Assembly (NCBI GenBank): GCA_946406115.1
Contig: OX291557.1
Span: 7,844,501 to 7,908,500, forward strand
DNA length: 64,000 bases
Source: Apoda limacodes
Taxonomy: Eukaryota; Arthropoda; Insecta; Lepidoptera; Limacodidae
Reading direction: 5' to 3'
The stretch's first letter is position 1; each line of letters opens with the position of its first letter. Both the position numbers and the translations under genes were made by a program. Below, piece after piece: positions 11,401-22,780 of this stretch. The notes under the pieces are model-generated. The model was not told where the DNA came from, did no database searches, and was given only the letters and a program-made list of their open reading frames with translations.

Positions 11401-13001
11401 AAGGGCTTAAAACTCCTGGGCCTCTAGCCAAATAAGAAAAATAACGAAAACGATAATAGAAACGTTAGTATTCGACCAAGTATGTAAGTTGCACATTACT
11501 TGGCGAAGTTATACATTAAAGATAACTGCTTTACTCCGAGGGGTATCAGCGTTTCTATGAACGCTATCGCTTCTGTGCACACATGGCTGAAGCCCCTGTA
11601 GCTATTGTTAAGCTCAAGTCTTTTCATTTGATACCCCACACGATGAGCTTCTGAAAAAAAAGTTGCCAAAAAAAACGTATGAAATAACTTCCTAAGTATA
11701 AAAGGAAACGCCACCTCCCCCGTATTATTACGTTTAGGTAATTATTAATCAATAAGCCTGATGCATTATGATTTTTTTATATTGTTACTTTGGACTATGT
11801 ACATTTAAAGTATCGATTTAGAATTGTACAGCTTTTGCGTGTTTTTACACGATGCTGCTATTTATAACTTTCTTCTTCAAGCTTACTCAGCGTAAAGTGT
11901 TATTGAAAAAAGGTTCATTGTCGTAGCTAAAATGTGGACTTTTTTCGAAATAATTTCGTCCACTGTTCATATTTTAAAAAAACTTTTTTTAGGGACTATA
12001 GGAGAAAAACAAGTCAATATGAATTTCAAAATATTGAGGTCTATATGCCTAAGGGATGGAACGAAGACTCAAAGTCAGAAATCAGAGCACAGGTAGTCGT
12101 TTACAATATAGGTATCACACAAGGTATCATTACAACACTTTATCTCCAGAGGGGTTGATAAAATATTAAAAACGTCAACTGCCGTAGCGAACACTTAAAC
12201 GTTAAAAGGCTTCCAATATTTACTTTCCTCCAGTGTGGTAGTTTCTATTCCAATCGGGAATCGAACACTTTGACACAGCAGGCAGATGCACTATCACTGC
12301 GCTTTATCGTTCGTAAGGACCCAATAATAGAAACAAAATTATTCATTGCTATCGTAATTTATTTGCATAGAAACAATGACGAATCAAAATTCGTGAAACA
12401 CTAGCCTAGTAAACAAATCATTTTGTACTCAATTAAAAACAAGGCCAGAACTAATTGTGTTGAAATTTTAAATAGAATCTTCGCTAATTACAAATGAAAC
12501 CTTTGCTAATTAACAAGATTTTAATTGTTTGTTACAAATCATAAATTGGAAAAAATAAATGGTTATTTCGTTAATTTAAGTAAATCTGCACTGGGGCATT
12601 ACAATTCGGCACCAATATATTATTTCATTTTAGATACATACCTTAAATAAAAATATCACCAAATTAATATGGCTTTTTCTTTAAACTATGTGAATTTAAT
12701 ATAAATTTCAAAAAGGGCACATTTCAGAAATTTAAAATATATGTTTATAATAATGTTAGCATCAAAATATTTTTTGGCTTCAGAATATAACTCAAAAAGA
12801 TTTTTCTAAATACATTATACACCTTAAAAAAATTAGTATTTGTTTATTTCCTGAAAAGTTTAAATATTCAAACATGTGCCCTATCGAAATTGCATATTCA
12901 TATATAGAAATGGCAAAACAAAAGGTTAAAGGGTGCACTAAAATATATAAAAATAATCACTTTTAATTCATTAAATCTCTTTTAATTGTGTAAATACTCA
13001 C
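11401..13001. other. Gene-free stretch, presumed intron or downstream of the 13-kb exon
   Basis: Short frames at 11496-11714 (minus) and 11934-12158 (plus) match nothing I know. If the exon at 13002-13067 is real, this is its first intron. Confidence 0.4.
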
Positions 13002-13067
13002 TTCTTTTGGAGGTGTCAAACTCATCGTCACCGTGTCCGTTGCAGGTCCTGTCCCCATCGTACTCAT
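13002..13067 (-). CDS. Possible first coding exon of an unrecognised minus-strand gene
   Basis: On the minus strand ATG at 13067-13065 opens 22 codons, MSTMGTG...TVTMSLTPPKE, and runs exactly in phase 0 into a good donor, GAA|GTGAGT (intron starts at 13001). The second Met, three codons in, has the better start context (A at -3, G at +4). Upstream on the same strand lie a CpG-rich block and a plausible leader. The alternative frame through the same exon has no ATG and an upstream stop. I do not recognise the peptide and found no downstream exon in the window, so the rest may lie in undetected exons or beyond base 1. This is a tentative model. Confidence 0.4.
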
Positions 13068-13389
13068 AAATCTTGAAACTCTCCAAGGAATACAGCTTGA
13101 AGTTTGTCCGAACTAAACAGTTCCCTACGGCCTAACCACCGCCTTTACACGAACCAAAGATAAACAACAATCACGAGTTTGAACGACTTATTCAATTTCC
13201 TTTACGCAATATTAAGTTATCTTAAAACACATTTAATTTCCCAAAACGCCACCCGATTCCGCTTTTATAGTAATATTACACTTGAGAAATTCAAACTCGT
13301 TCCTGCTTAACGCATAAAGTTTACAATTTGCTTCGCTGGAAGTTTTCTTACGTATATTTCTATTGTTGCTTTACAATAGCCAATTCGAT

Positions 13390-13560
13390 CGAATTTGCGT
13401 GTTGGAATTGACGTGCCGTTGAAGTTTGGGCGAGATGCGAAGTGACGTAACGGTCAGGGCGGGCGGCGCGTGTCGTCTGGCCGGGCTGCAGGAAGGTACA
13501 GCCGCCGCGCCGGCGCCTAGAACTGTGTCAGCAGGCAGTCAGTACAGCAGACGTGGCGCC
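13390..13560. promoter_or_regulatory. CpG-rich promoter-like segment
   Basis: It is markedly GC- and CpG-rich in an otherwise AT-rich window (CGGGCGGCGCGTG, CCGCCGCGCCGGCGCC). A CRE-like TGACGTAA lies near 13442-13449. It sits about 350-500 bp upstream of the minus-strand ATG at 13067, and a plus-strand open stretch ending in a donor-like AAG|GTAAGT follows at 13800. The core promoter is inferred from composition only and could be bidirectional. Confidence 0.45.
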
Positions 13561-13683
13561 CCGTACTTTTAACACCCAACCTGACACCTTAGGTTTTCAC
13601 ACGGCTGCTGCATTTACTAATAGTTCAGGATATAGTGTCTCTACAAATCAAGTACCACAAGCCGTATCATCACGTATGTACTC

Positions 13684-13800
13684 ACAACTTCATGGAACCT
13701 ATCTGAGCATAAATATAACTTTATGTAACATATGTAGGCCAAAATATTACTTTTACGGTACAACTTCATGGAACCTATCTCGGCCAAAATATTTCATTTA
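13684..13800. repeat. 76-bp-spaced direct repeat
   Basis: ACAACTTCATGGAACCTATCT near 13685 recurs near 13760, and each copy is followed by GGCCAAAATATT. It is a local duplication inside a plus-strand open stretch next to the CpG-rich block. Confidence 0.7.
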
Positions 13801-13802
13801 AG

Positions 13803-15478
13803 GTAAGTTATTTATTTATTTGTTTACAATATTACACTTGCAAAATAGTTCCATGACAAAAGCCAGTTAGGGACCATCCATTAAATACGTCACTCACTCA
13901 CAATTTCGGTAATTTTTCACTTTTTATGCAATGTTATAATTACCTCTATTAGGTATATATAAAGCTGGTCCCAGCGGTTTTATCCACGTTAATTTACTAC
14001 TCCACTTCTTAGAGCCATAGCGTGAAGTAATATAAGCTTTAACTTTCCGGAAAAGTCTTTTCCCGTGGGAAAAGAACACCAAAATTATCAAATCATGTTC
14101 CTGAGATAACAAAGTCAAGAAGCTCAGACCGGTAGCTTTTATTATTGATTTTTATTACTAAACGAAAATGTATCTTTTTAAAATGCCTCTTCAGAAAGGT
14201 AAAGAAGTTAATAAAAATACTTTCGCCTTTATAATATTATTAATGTAGGCATAGATTTAGCATACAAAATCATTCGTCGGCAGGCCTAATTAGGCCATCA
14301 ATTGATGGCACCATGCGCACTGCCCTAGTACCGTCACAGGATATTTTTATACATAATAATATATATAATAATGAATGATAAAAACTAGTCGTTAGATACT
14401 TTTAAACCATTTTACATTGATCGTAGGATATATTTGTGAATTTTAGTTTTCTGCGAGTGGCAACTTTTAGCAGAAACGGGACCCAAATCTCAGAGACATA
14501 TCAACACAAAACTTTTTAAACAAACCTTATATAATTTTTTTTATTGTTTTTTTTTAAATCTTTTTGTACTTAGATGATTTTGTGGCACCACCGGGGAGCA
14601 AAGCAGCAGCATTAAAATGCAGAACCCGTAAACACAAGTCTAAAGACTTAAATAACTGAAAAAGGGCTGTTTAAGATGAAAGGCATACATTTTTTAAGCC
14701 TTTTCACTTCACAAAATAAAACAAGCAGTCAAAAGTCCATTGACCGTGCTGCCCTTTTACTACAGTGCAACAAAAATTACTGAGCGTAAAAACTACGTAC
14801 GTCATAAAACAAATAATTTGTTTGGATATAATTTGTCTTACTCAATACTTTTTAAGTACATAAATTGCATGAACAAACCGGCCAACTCTATCACAATTTT
14901 AAGTCGAAAATATGCAGGTATCAAAGAGTTAATAAATTCCAAAGGTGGTTGCTTAAAATTGCCTAACAAGCAATAAAAATTATACCCGCTCGTAATTGTA
15001 AGGATTATCTCCTCATTTTAGTCCCTCTTCAGTCCTTTTATAGGGCGGGAGAGTAAAGGTTCCTACCGCTGATCGGGAGGATTTCACGTAACGAATGAGA
15101 TTGCGAGTGTTTCTCCCCAACCCTCCACCCTCATTATCACTTTATTTTTAGAACGGGCCTATTTTTCAACGGACTTAATGATATTGCGTGTAATTGCATT
15201 GAATTAATTGATGAAAATCTTTTAATTACAGCATACACAGTACAAAGTCGTTATACTCGGGTGGATATTACGTTGCCTGACACCTAATAGGTAATATAAT
15301 TGTTAACAATAGTAGCCTAGATAAAACTACATATTTTACAAATATCAGTAGTAAAAGCAAGATCAATAAAACTATTCATTAATTTAGTAGACGATAGTCT
15401 ACCCGCGGAAAAGTTTTGGATAAAAGTATTCTATATTCTTTTCTGTCCCTCCAGCTATCCCTGCGCCAAAAGCAAATC

Positions 15479-15480
<2 letters not shown>
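13803..15480. other. Gene-free stretch
   Basis: I see no gene. A GGGACCATCCATTAAATACGTCAC motif (13869-13892, written here in parts) resembles a sequence common at insect transposon ends. The frame at 14740-14976 is not family-like. Confidence 0.4.
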
Positions 15481-15514
<34 letters not shown>

Positions 15515-15790
15515 TACCACTAAGGTGGCAAACAAGCCTACGGTCCGCCTGATGGTAAGCGGTCACCGTAGCCTATGGACGCTTGCAACACCAGGGGCAT
15601 CACTCGCGCGTTGCCGACCCTTCAGAAATCTAATAACTTCTTTTTTGAAGAACCCCATACTGTAGTCCTTAGAGAAAACCTTGGCAGGGAGCTCATTCCA
15701 CAACCCAAGGGTTCGCGGGAGGAAGTTTCTCTGAAACCGCACTGTTCGCGACCATTTTGGTTCCAAAGTGTGAGAATGAATTCCCTTGTT
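15481..15790 (-). mobile_element. 5'-truncated LINE tail (copy A)
   Basis: The minus strand encodes the very C-terminus of a non-LTR retrotransposon protein: RNFLPRTLGLWNELPAKVF, FFKKEVIRFLKGRQR, GVASVHRL (15766-15563). A short 3' UTR and a poly-A tail follow, seen here as about 30 T at 15481-15510. Five copies of this tail occur in the window, at 15.5, 37.3, 38.8, 54.1 and 61.1 kb, and all are minus-strand. The protein end is typical of CR1/Jockey-group LINEs of Lepidoptera. The long plus-strand ORF over it is a shadow. Confidence 0.75.
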
Positions 15791-16696
15791 CTACGCAACA
15801 AGAAAAATGAATTTTTTGTTTTACTAACAATATTGATATTTGAATATTTGAAATATGCAGCCAAATTAAAGTTGGTTATCCTTCTTCTATTTTTGAAGTC
15901 GTTTAAAAATTGTATCGTTTCATCTTTTATATGCAAAACCCCGAAAATCTTATGTTAATAAGACAAAATGACAGCTCAAGTCTCCGGATCCATACTATCA
16001 AAATATTGGATTCAGCATAAAAGGACAAACTTAATAGATATAATCAATACCTACTACATATTCCAACCATCACATTTATTTCGTTTTGTTGAGATCAATC
16101 ATTGTTAAAGATGTATTCGTGAAAAAGTCTATTACACTTGCATTTTGGAATAGGTACTAGCAGAAAAATAAAAATCAAACATAAGTAACTATGTATGTAT
16201 ATCTCAAAAGCAGAAAACGAATGTAAGACTACTTAGGATGTAATATAAGTTTTTAAATTTTTTCGTTCCATTACTATTTTAAAAAATAAAATTTTACTAA
16301 ATAACGACGCGTTTAATCCCGTTGTATTTTTTAATTATTTGCAATGTAGATGTGGGAGATAATCAAATCAAATAAATGCATCATCTGTGTCGGACCCCGT
16401 AGAAATCACCAAAGAATTTAATATTTTTTATGAAAGATGTACGTAAATGCAACATCCCCTATTTTCCTACCCTTAGCGGTATTTTTTAAATGTTCGATAA
16501 AAAAAATAATTATTAAAATCAGTTAAACTACTTTGTAGAAAGTTAAGCGTGGTAAAAGAAGAAAAATTTAACCGTTTGAAACATTTTTTTAAACGGTTTT
16601 TGAACCACTTCGAGATATAGGTAGGTCAAATAAAAAGCGCACTCTGTATCTTTAAAAAATATGTTTTAAAAATACAAATTGCTTACGGAAAACAAC
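15791..16696. other. Gene-free AT-rich stretch
   Basis: I see no gene, RNA or clear repeat here. Confidence 0.4.
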
Positions 16697-17262
16697 TGAA
16701 AAAACCGGCCAAGTGCTAGTCGGACTCGCGCACCGAGGGTTCCGTACAAACCTGTAGGTATATAAGTGGGTAGTTGCGATTTTGAAAATATGCGGCTTAA
16801 ATTGCTGTTTCTTTTGATTGCGTTGACATAGAAGTTTGATTTTGTTACAGCTTAAAGGTATTATAGACCTGAGTATTTGATATGAATTTTAATTTAATAC
16901 CTCTACGCGTTCATGAGGAAAAAGGTAGTAACTGTAAAATTATTAAAAATATTTTTATTATATGATGTAACTAAAAATTTACGGTTTTCCCAATTTTTCC
17001 TTTAACGTCTGTGCTATAAAACGTTGCTTCGTACCAGATTTCAAGATTCTGAGTCCACGGGAAGTACCTGATTCCCTTGCGAGTTTGATCTTTTTACAGC
17101 TACAAGGGACAGTCGACCTGAGTATTTTATATAAATTTTAGCTTGATACTTCCACGCGTTCTGAGAAAAAGGGTCTTCACAGACAGACGGACGGACGGAC
17201 AACAAAGTAATCCTATAAGGGTTCCGTTTTTTTCTTGCAAGGTGCGGAACCCTAAAAATAAC
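16697..17262 (+). repeat. Interspersed repeat, near full length (CCGGCCAAGTG family)
   Basis: It starts AACCGGCCAAGTGCTAGTCGG and GGGTTCCGTACAAA, and ends with a GACGGACGGACGGACAAC tract, GGGTTCCG, and GCGGAACCCTAAAAA. Partial relatives are at 6240-6500, 9894-10136 and (minus strand) 32775-33060. I see no coding capacity. Confidence 0.6.
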
Positions 17263-20235
17263 ACACGATCTAATAGTAATTACTACAATTCTAAATCATT
17301 TCAATTCGACTAGATCTAAATTCTTTAGAATATGGACCCATTAAATATAGTTAACTTTCTCTTAGATATAAACAGTTGATTTTATAGACCAATCAGATCC
17401 CCCAGTAGTAAATAATGGAGCAGTTACGTTGTAAAATAAGAAGTGTACAGCATCCGATAACCGTTAGAATCCCCTTCAGTTATAAAGTAGACTAACGTAG
17501 GCTTCGCAGATTGTAAAACATCCTTGATATATGTATATACATAACGAGTATATAGGCAAGGAGAGATAAAAAGATTCTACACAGATAAAAAGGATTTCTC
17601 TTTACAAGACGGAGTACTTTCTCAAAATATTTAGTTATTCCAAAAATATATTTTCTCAGATTAAAAATATATTTTTGTTATAAAATTACCACCTGTCTGT
17701 TTCTTATACTATTTTATTCTTAGATTTTTTGTAATTTTAAGATAAATATGCTAATTTTGAGATTTAGTTTTATTTCAGTAAAAAAGATGGACTTCTTAAA
17801 AATCAAGAATTTAATCCTTTCTAAGATAAATCTAAATAATATCAACAGATGGTGTTGTACAGTTATTGACACTAAGCTAGAACGCGCTATTTAGAATTAT
17901 TATGATGTAATGACTACTCTCATAATTAAATAATTGAGGAATCAATTCGAACATAATACAATAGTCACGGATACTTATTAAGAACGCAGTTAGTATGAGG
18001 TTTTTGAATCGTCGGTACTGTGTATAAGAACCTTTATTGACGTGACAACGTCTTATAAATTGGTTTGCCGGGTGACACTTCAAGAAACTGCGTTACGCTC
18101 CGCTCACGTTATGCGCTCACAATGAGAGCGAGTGAGAGGCACGCGGCATGGTTAGCCCGCCTAAGAGCGAGAGAGACAGACATAAAAAGTGAAAGGCACA
18201 AGTTGTCACGATTCCGGACGGTTGTCCGACACTAATTTTTTTCATTGCATATTCTCAAACAGAAATATTACCTACTCTGAAGAATCAATTAATCAAATTT
18301 CCTTAATTCCTTAATGGAAATCGAAACATCTTTCACTTAAAGATTAACTTATCTTTGACTCGATTCCTTTGTTTAATTGCATTGAATATTTTTGTCTTGG
18401 TACAAATGCATATTTTCAAGTTTTTTTTTAACTTTTACTAAGTAAATATTCTCTTACGTCTACGGGGAGAGGATCATTTACTTGGAGTTAATGAATTTGC
18501 TTTGATACAAAGCAATTTGCCTTTTTTCAAGTAATCTGTTTTTACCGTGTGATGTTACGTCCGTGCATCTGTTCGTGTGTCGAAGGCAATTTTAGCCAAC
18601 AGTACTTGACGTAGATACATAGTTAAAATCCTGAAGTTGAAGTTGTAGTAGAAGGCTGGTGGCCAAAATGCAAACGGAAAGTTTAAATGTTTAATTTTGA
18701 TTTTTTTATTAACTAATAAAAAAAAAATTTTTTTTTTTTTTAGGAATGTAAATGATGATTTCGGCTTTATTTTGGGTTATTGTAACACTCATACATTAAA
18801 ATAATACACTTATAAAACCTCTAAACATACAAAAATCTATACATTTTTTAAATATATGTCATAATATGATAAATGATGGTTATAGTACGTATGCCTATAA
18901 CGATTGCATTATTCAAGTAGGTATTAGACATATAGTAAAATAAGCTAGAGAAAAGCTGCAGCAAACTTAAAAGCGGCGAGCAACCAAAGCTCTCTCCAAC
19001 CAAGTGCTATCGGGCCGGATCGACCTTTGGCATTTAGCCCGTATCAAGCTTACAGGCCACTAACCTGGAACTCAACTGGGGCGAGCTACACAAACATCTA
19101 GTTCAGACGGTAATGTTAGTAAAAGACTGGCTTTAATTAATAGGAACAGCAAAAGCTTAATTCCAAAGCACTTTGTTAATAATGACAACAGGCGATAAAA
19201 GAGAAAGAAATAAGAAATAAGGGTAGTTGGCCAAAATTGAATTCAACATTTTGATGCAGGACAGACAAGTAAGTAAATTGAATCGAAGCTTTTTAAATAT
19301 ACTCGTAATGCACTTAGTCATCAAGAGGCTCTCATTGCACCGATTCTTGTATTGGTTTATCATGGAGCTTGTTATAAGACACGCGTGCTTTTTACTCTAC
19401 TTTAATTTGCACTTGTGCGTAATGGCACATTTGTTTAATCACATCAAAATATAGGCTGTTACGTCTCCTTTCGTTGGCAAAAAAACATACCCGCATATTT
19501 CTACTATTTGCGTAAATAAATCGTGCTGTGGTGCGTAGTTTTATTTATTGTTACACTCAAGCGAGTTTTAAAAATTCGCATGAAACTACCTATTTAATAA
19601 TCTATAGTCATCATTATACACTAGCGGAAATCTTACCTTGTATCGTTAATTACTATTAAAAAAAATTCAGTCGGTCCAACTACTATTAACTAGAAAAACT
19701 TTATATAACAAAATCTTTAAGTACATAGATTGTGTATTTTGACACTTGGTTTCATACGACAGGCTCCCGACATTTGACAACTACTTTTCCTTACTATTGC
19801 GTACATTTTTAGGGTTCCGTAATTCACTTGACAACTTACGGTAGGTAGGTACTTTGTTTTTCTGTCCTGGTTTGAGCATGTAATCGATATTATTAAAGGC
19901 AGCCCTAACTTTTTAAACAAACCTCACTCACGCGAGCTTCAAATAAACCTTAGCTGCCAGCCTTGACCCGAGTCCGTCTACAATTTCCGTCTGCTGAAGT
20001 GGAAAGTATATTCAATGTTGTACGTAATGAATGTTGGATGTGAGGCAACCCACATAAAATATCACAGAAGGCTTACCAACGCGGCATAAAAAATGGTATA
20101 CATACATAGAATATTTAAGGCTCGTCTAGTCGCCAACGACCTTCAGAGCTCTTTTCCCACTTAAACATCGCGCCCCGAATAAAATGCTTTACTTATTTAT
20201 TATAAATAATAAAAAAATAGGTAATCAAAATTATT
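17263..20235. other. Gene-free stretch
   Basis: I see no recognisable gene. A more GC-rich patch at about 18065-18230 (repeated GAGCGAG/GCGCTCAC words) looks like an old repeat. An A8/T12-type run lies at 18718-18741. Short frames near 17877, 19157 and 19717 are not family-like. Confidence 0.4.
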
Positions 20236-20608
20236 CTATATTCCCCTTGGAGTAAATATATGTTTATAGTCTTTCGTCTCGTCGACAATTCTCACAGCCC
20301 GTCGTTGAACCGAGTAAAAAGGGCCAAGCTGGTATTCGGGTGCACCCCCCAGAGATGGCAGCAGTACTCCATATGGGGCCGAACTTGCGACTTGTAAAGT
20401 AACAACCTTTACTGTACTGCTTCGCTCTGTTGAGTACACCAAGTTTTTTGGACCCCAGCTTCACCTTATCTTGTAAATGATCTCGGAACTGAACATCGCT
20501 GGAGATGTCGACACCAAGGATCCCAATGCTCTTGAAGATGGAGAGGGTAGTGTTCTGGAATTGTGGGACTACAGTGAATGGAGTTTTCTTAGCGGTGAAC
20601 GCGCACAC
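20236..20608 (-). pseudogene. LINE reverse-transcriptase fragment
   Basis: The minus strand reads CAFTAKKTPFTVVPQFQNT, IGILGVDISSDVQFRDHLQD, KLGVLNRAKQY, then a frameshift into SAPYGVLLPSLGGAPEYQLGPF and VQRRAVRIVDE. This is the C-terminal half (thumb and post-RT region) of a CR1/Jockey-type non-LTR reverse transcriptase. Reading frames switch near 20440-20410, so it is a dead copy. The plus-strand start and the C-terminal tail of the protein are absent. Confidence 0.75.
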
Positions 20609-20884
20609 AAGGTCTTTGTAGGGTTGAATCGGCTACAAATCTAACCGAGAACTCAGTCTCGGTTCTCGGCTAAAAATCGTCGACATTTTTGGACATAAAC
20701 GATATTGTTATTAATATAAGTCAAATAAGGATAAATCCAACTTATGGGCAGCTCATCAATCCATAGAGTTGGAAGATGAGCCAGTGATCAGTAACGAACA
20801 GTTTAAATGCTGTGATCGCAATAGCGCTTTTCTTAGAGAGACAAGATTACTCCTATTATAAGCATGTAATAAAAACTATTCCTA

Positions 20885-21045
20885 GTTATGTGGCTCCCTC
20901 GCAGCCTAGTTTGTAGTATGGTCGGTTGCTGTGCAGAGTGTGGTTTCGATTCCCGCACTAAATAAACATTTATGGTAAAAACATTTGTGTTTGTCTAGAG
21001 TCTGGATGTATTTATCTATGATAAAAAAAAAGTAACATAGGTCAT
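20885..21045 (+). mobile_element. tRNA-derived SINE
   Basis: It has an A-box-like GCAGCCTAGTTTGTAG and a B-box-like GGTTTCGATTCCCGC spaced as in a tRNA-derived head. A body with AAATAAACATTTATGG and GAGTCTGGATGTATTT follows, with an A-rich end near 21024-21033. Minus-strand relatives are at 31295-31455 and 39440-39615. Confidence 0.6.
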
Positions 21046-21059
21046 TGATATAAACAAAA

Positions 21060-21663
21060 AAGGGGAGATACGGCATGTGATCCAAGACTTTGGGCGGTGC
21101 AAACTACGTCAGTTTGACGCAGTATTTGTTAGTCGCAACTAGTCGCAAGCCAATCTATCTTCTGGTGTACACGTGTTGTGAAACAATTTTTCACGTAAGG
21201 AAAATAATAAAAACGAGACAAAGCTATCGCCAAAATGCCATGTTGGTCGTTTATTAAGTGTACCAATCATTCCGGAAAAGAAAGGAAGTCCGCAGCAATC
21301 ACTTTTAACACGTAAGTTTATAAAATATAATATTTTTCAAAATAAATACCATTTTTCAAAAATATTACCGCCACATGTTTGTGAAAGCGAGATAGATCTA
21401 TGAAATCCAGCAAGTGTGAGTGCAACGCAAAATTATTCTTATTACTCAAAAAAATAACAAAATTTTTGTACATTTTGTCGAACCTGAATGCTCATTCACA
21501 AGACCAACCAATCACGTTTAATCATAGGGTACACCTTTTAAAAGCAATAATTGATAAGTATTGCAATGTTACGCTCCATCACTTTCATAAAATTAATTCA
21601 GCAATATCAAGTACGACGAAACGACAGAAACGAAACAAATTGTCATTATTTAAAGGAGCGTAA
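21060..21663 (+). pseudogene. THAP-domain / P-element-like transposon remnant
   Basis: ATG at 21235 opens MPCWSFIKCTNHSGKE...AAITFNT and meets a donor, AAC AC|GTAAGT, at 21311/21312. This resembles the start of THAP zinc fingers (C-x4-5-C, then K and TF). Ninety bases on, 21400-21663 encodes a fragment with NHRVHLLKAIIDKYCNVTLHH and KRQKRNKLSLFKGA before a stop. That is like the C-terminal end of P-element/THAP9-type transposases in insects (recalled, not searched). The whole middle of such a protein is missing, so this would be an internally deleted or exon-joined relic. The THAP call is moderate and the P-element link weaker. Confidence 0.45.
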
Positions 21664-22506
21664 ATAAGAATTGTATAATTGATACATTTGGTAAATATAA
21701 TCTGAGCATAAGTGAAGTTTACAGTAAGTTACTGACTCCTTTAGCTTTTGTACATATTTTTTTTTTATTTACTTAGTTTATTAATGCTGGCATTTTTTTT
21801 TTGTATTTTAATACATAATGTAACCGGACTCTATTGATGTTACTTGTTGCATAATTTATCAACATTATCCCATGTGATTTTATTATTTTTACCTAATCAC
21901 GTATTAATTAAGTCGAGAAGTATTCAATAATTAAATAAGTCAAAATAAAAATTTTAGTTTCACATTGAATAGCTATGCCATAAAAGTTCTGTTAAGCTGT
22001 TTGATTTTGTTTTAAAGTCAAATATCAAATATAATTTTTGTGTTCTTATTTTTTTTGTTGATGGTACCTTGCGATCAATCAGTTCGGGGAATACCCAAAA
22101 ATGTTTCTCTCAGAGTATGTGTGTTGACGAATATCCTGTTATCTCGTTGTGACTACAGACTATCTACGACTCTCTGTCTCTGTTATGTCCTATGCATCTG
22201 TACGTAATCAAAAATGTAGATGTAGGGGTAAAGGTATGTATTTGTATCCATTGTCTGGTATCCATAACACAAGCTTTGCTCAATTTGGAGCCTGACAGCA
22301 CTGTGTTCAATAATATTTATTTATTTACTGAGTTTGCATCAAACTCTGATTACAATATAACAATGAACCTGTTTTTAAATTTCCGTCAAAAAACCGTCCT
22401 ATTACTTACCACAAACTATGTGGTAATTGTACTAGGATTTTATAAGTCACTAGGAGTTGTAAATTATACATTGGAGAGTTGTTAATTACATTGGATTTAC
22501 AATTTT
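21664..22506. other. Gene-free stretch; probable 3' end of the minus-strand small gene
   Basis: On the minus strand two overlapping AATAAA signals (22325-22316) lie about 185 bases beyond the stop codon of the small gene, a plausible poly-A site. No other gene is seen. Confidence 0.4.
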
Positions 22507-22780
22507 TTAGCCATCCTGCTCTGCTATCAGTGCTACATATGTTACGTTCCATGCATGATCAGTTATAATACCTATCACCTCGACCTCCATAGAAGGGAAC
22601 ACCTGAACAAACTCAGTTGAAATTATGGCCCTGTTGGCAAAGGCACTCTTCAAGATGTATGATTCGGTAAACTTTATACCGTTAGTATAAACACACTTTG
22701 CACATTTTACTTGCACAGATGAACAGCTAGGGAATGCAGTCTGTAGTCGAGACTGGCTTGACTTGGGGAGAACCAAAAGT
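22507..22780 (-). CDS. Small gene, exon 3 with stop
   Basis: It holds the longest and most protein-like stretch, 90 codons from LLVLPKSSQ to the stop TAA at 22509-22507. Confidence 0.6.

Noticed and set aside
11496..11714. 72-codon minus-strand frame considered as exon 2 of the 13-kb gene
   Set aside because: I found no acceptor in the right phase, and the sequence resembles a dispersed repeat.
13553..13801. Plus-strand frame next to the CpG-rich block
   Set aside because: It starts at GTG, contains a local 76-bp duplication and has no family features. It may be a non-coding leader exon at most.
15575..15958. 127-codon plus-strand frame
   Set aside because: It is the antisense shadow of the LINE tail on the minus strand.
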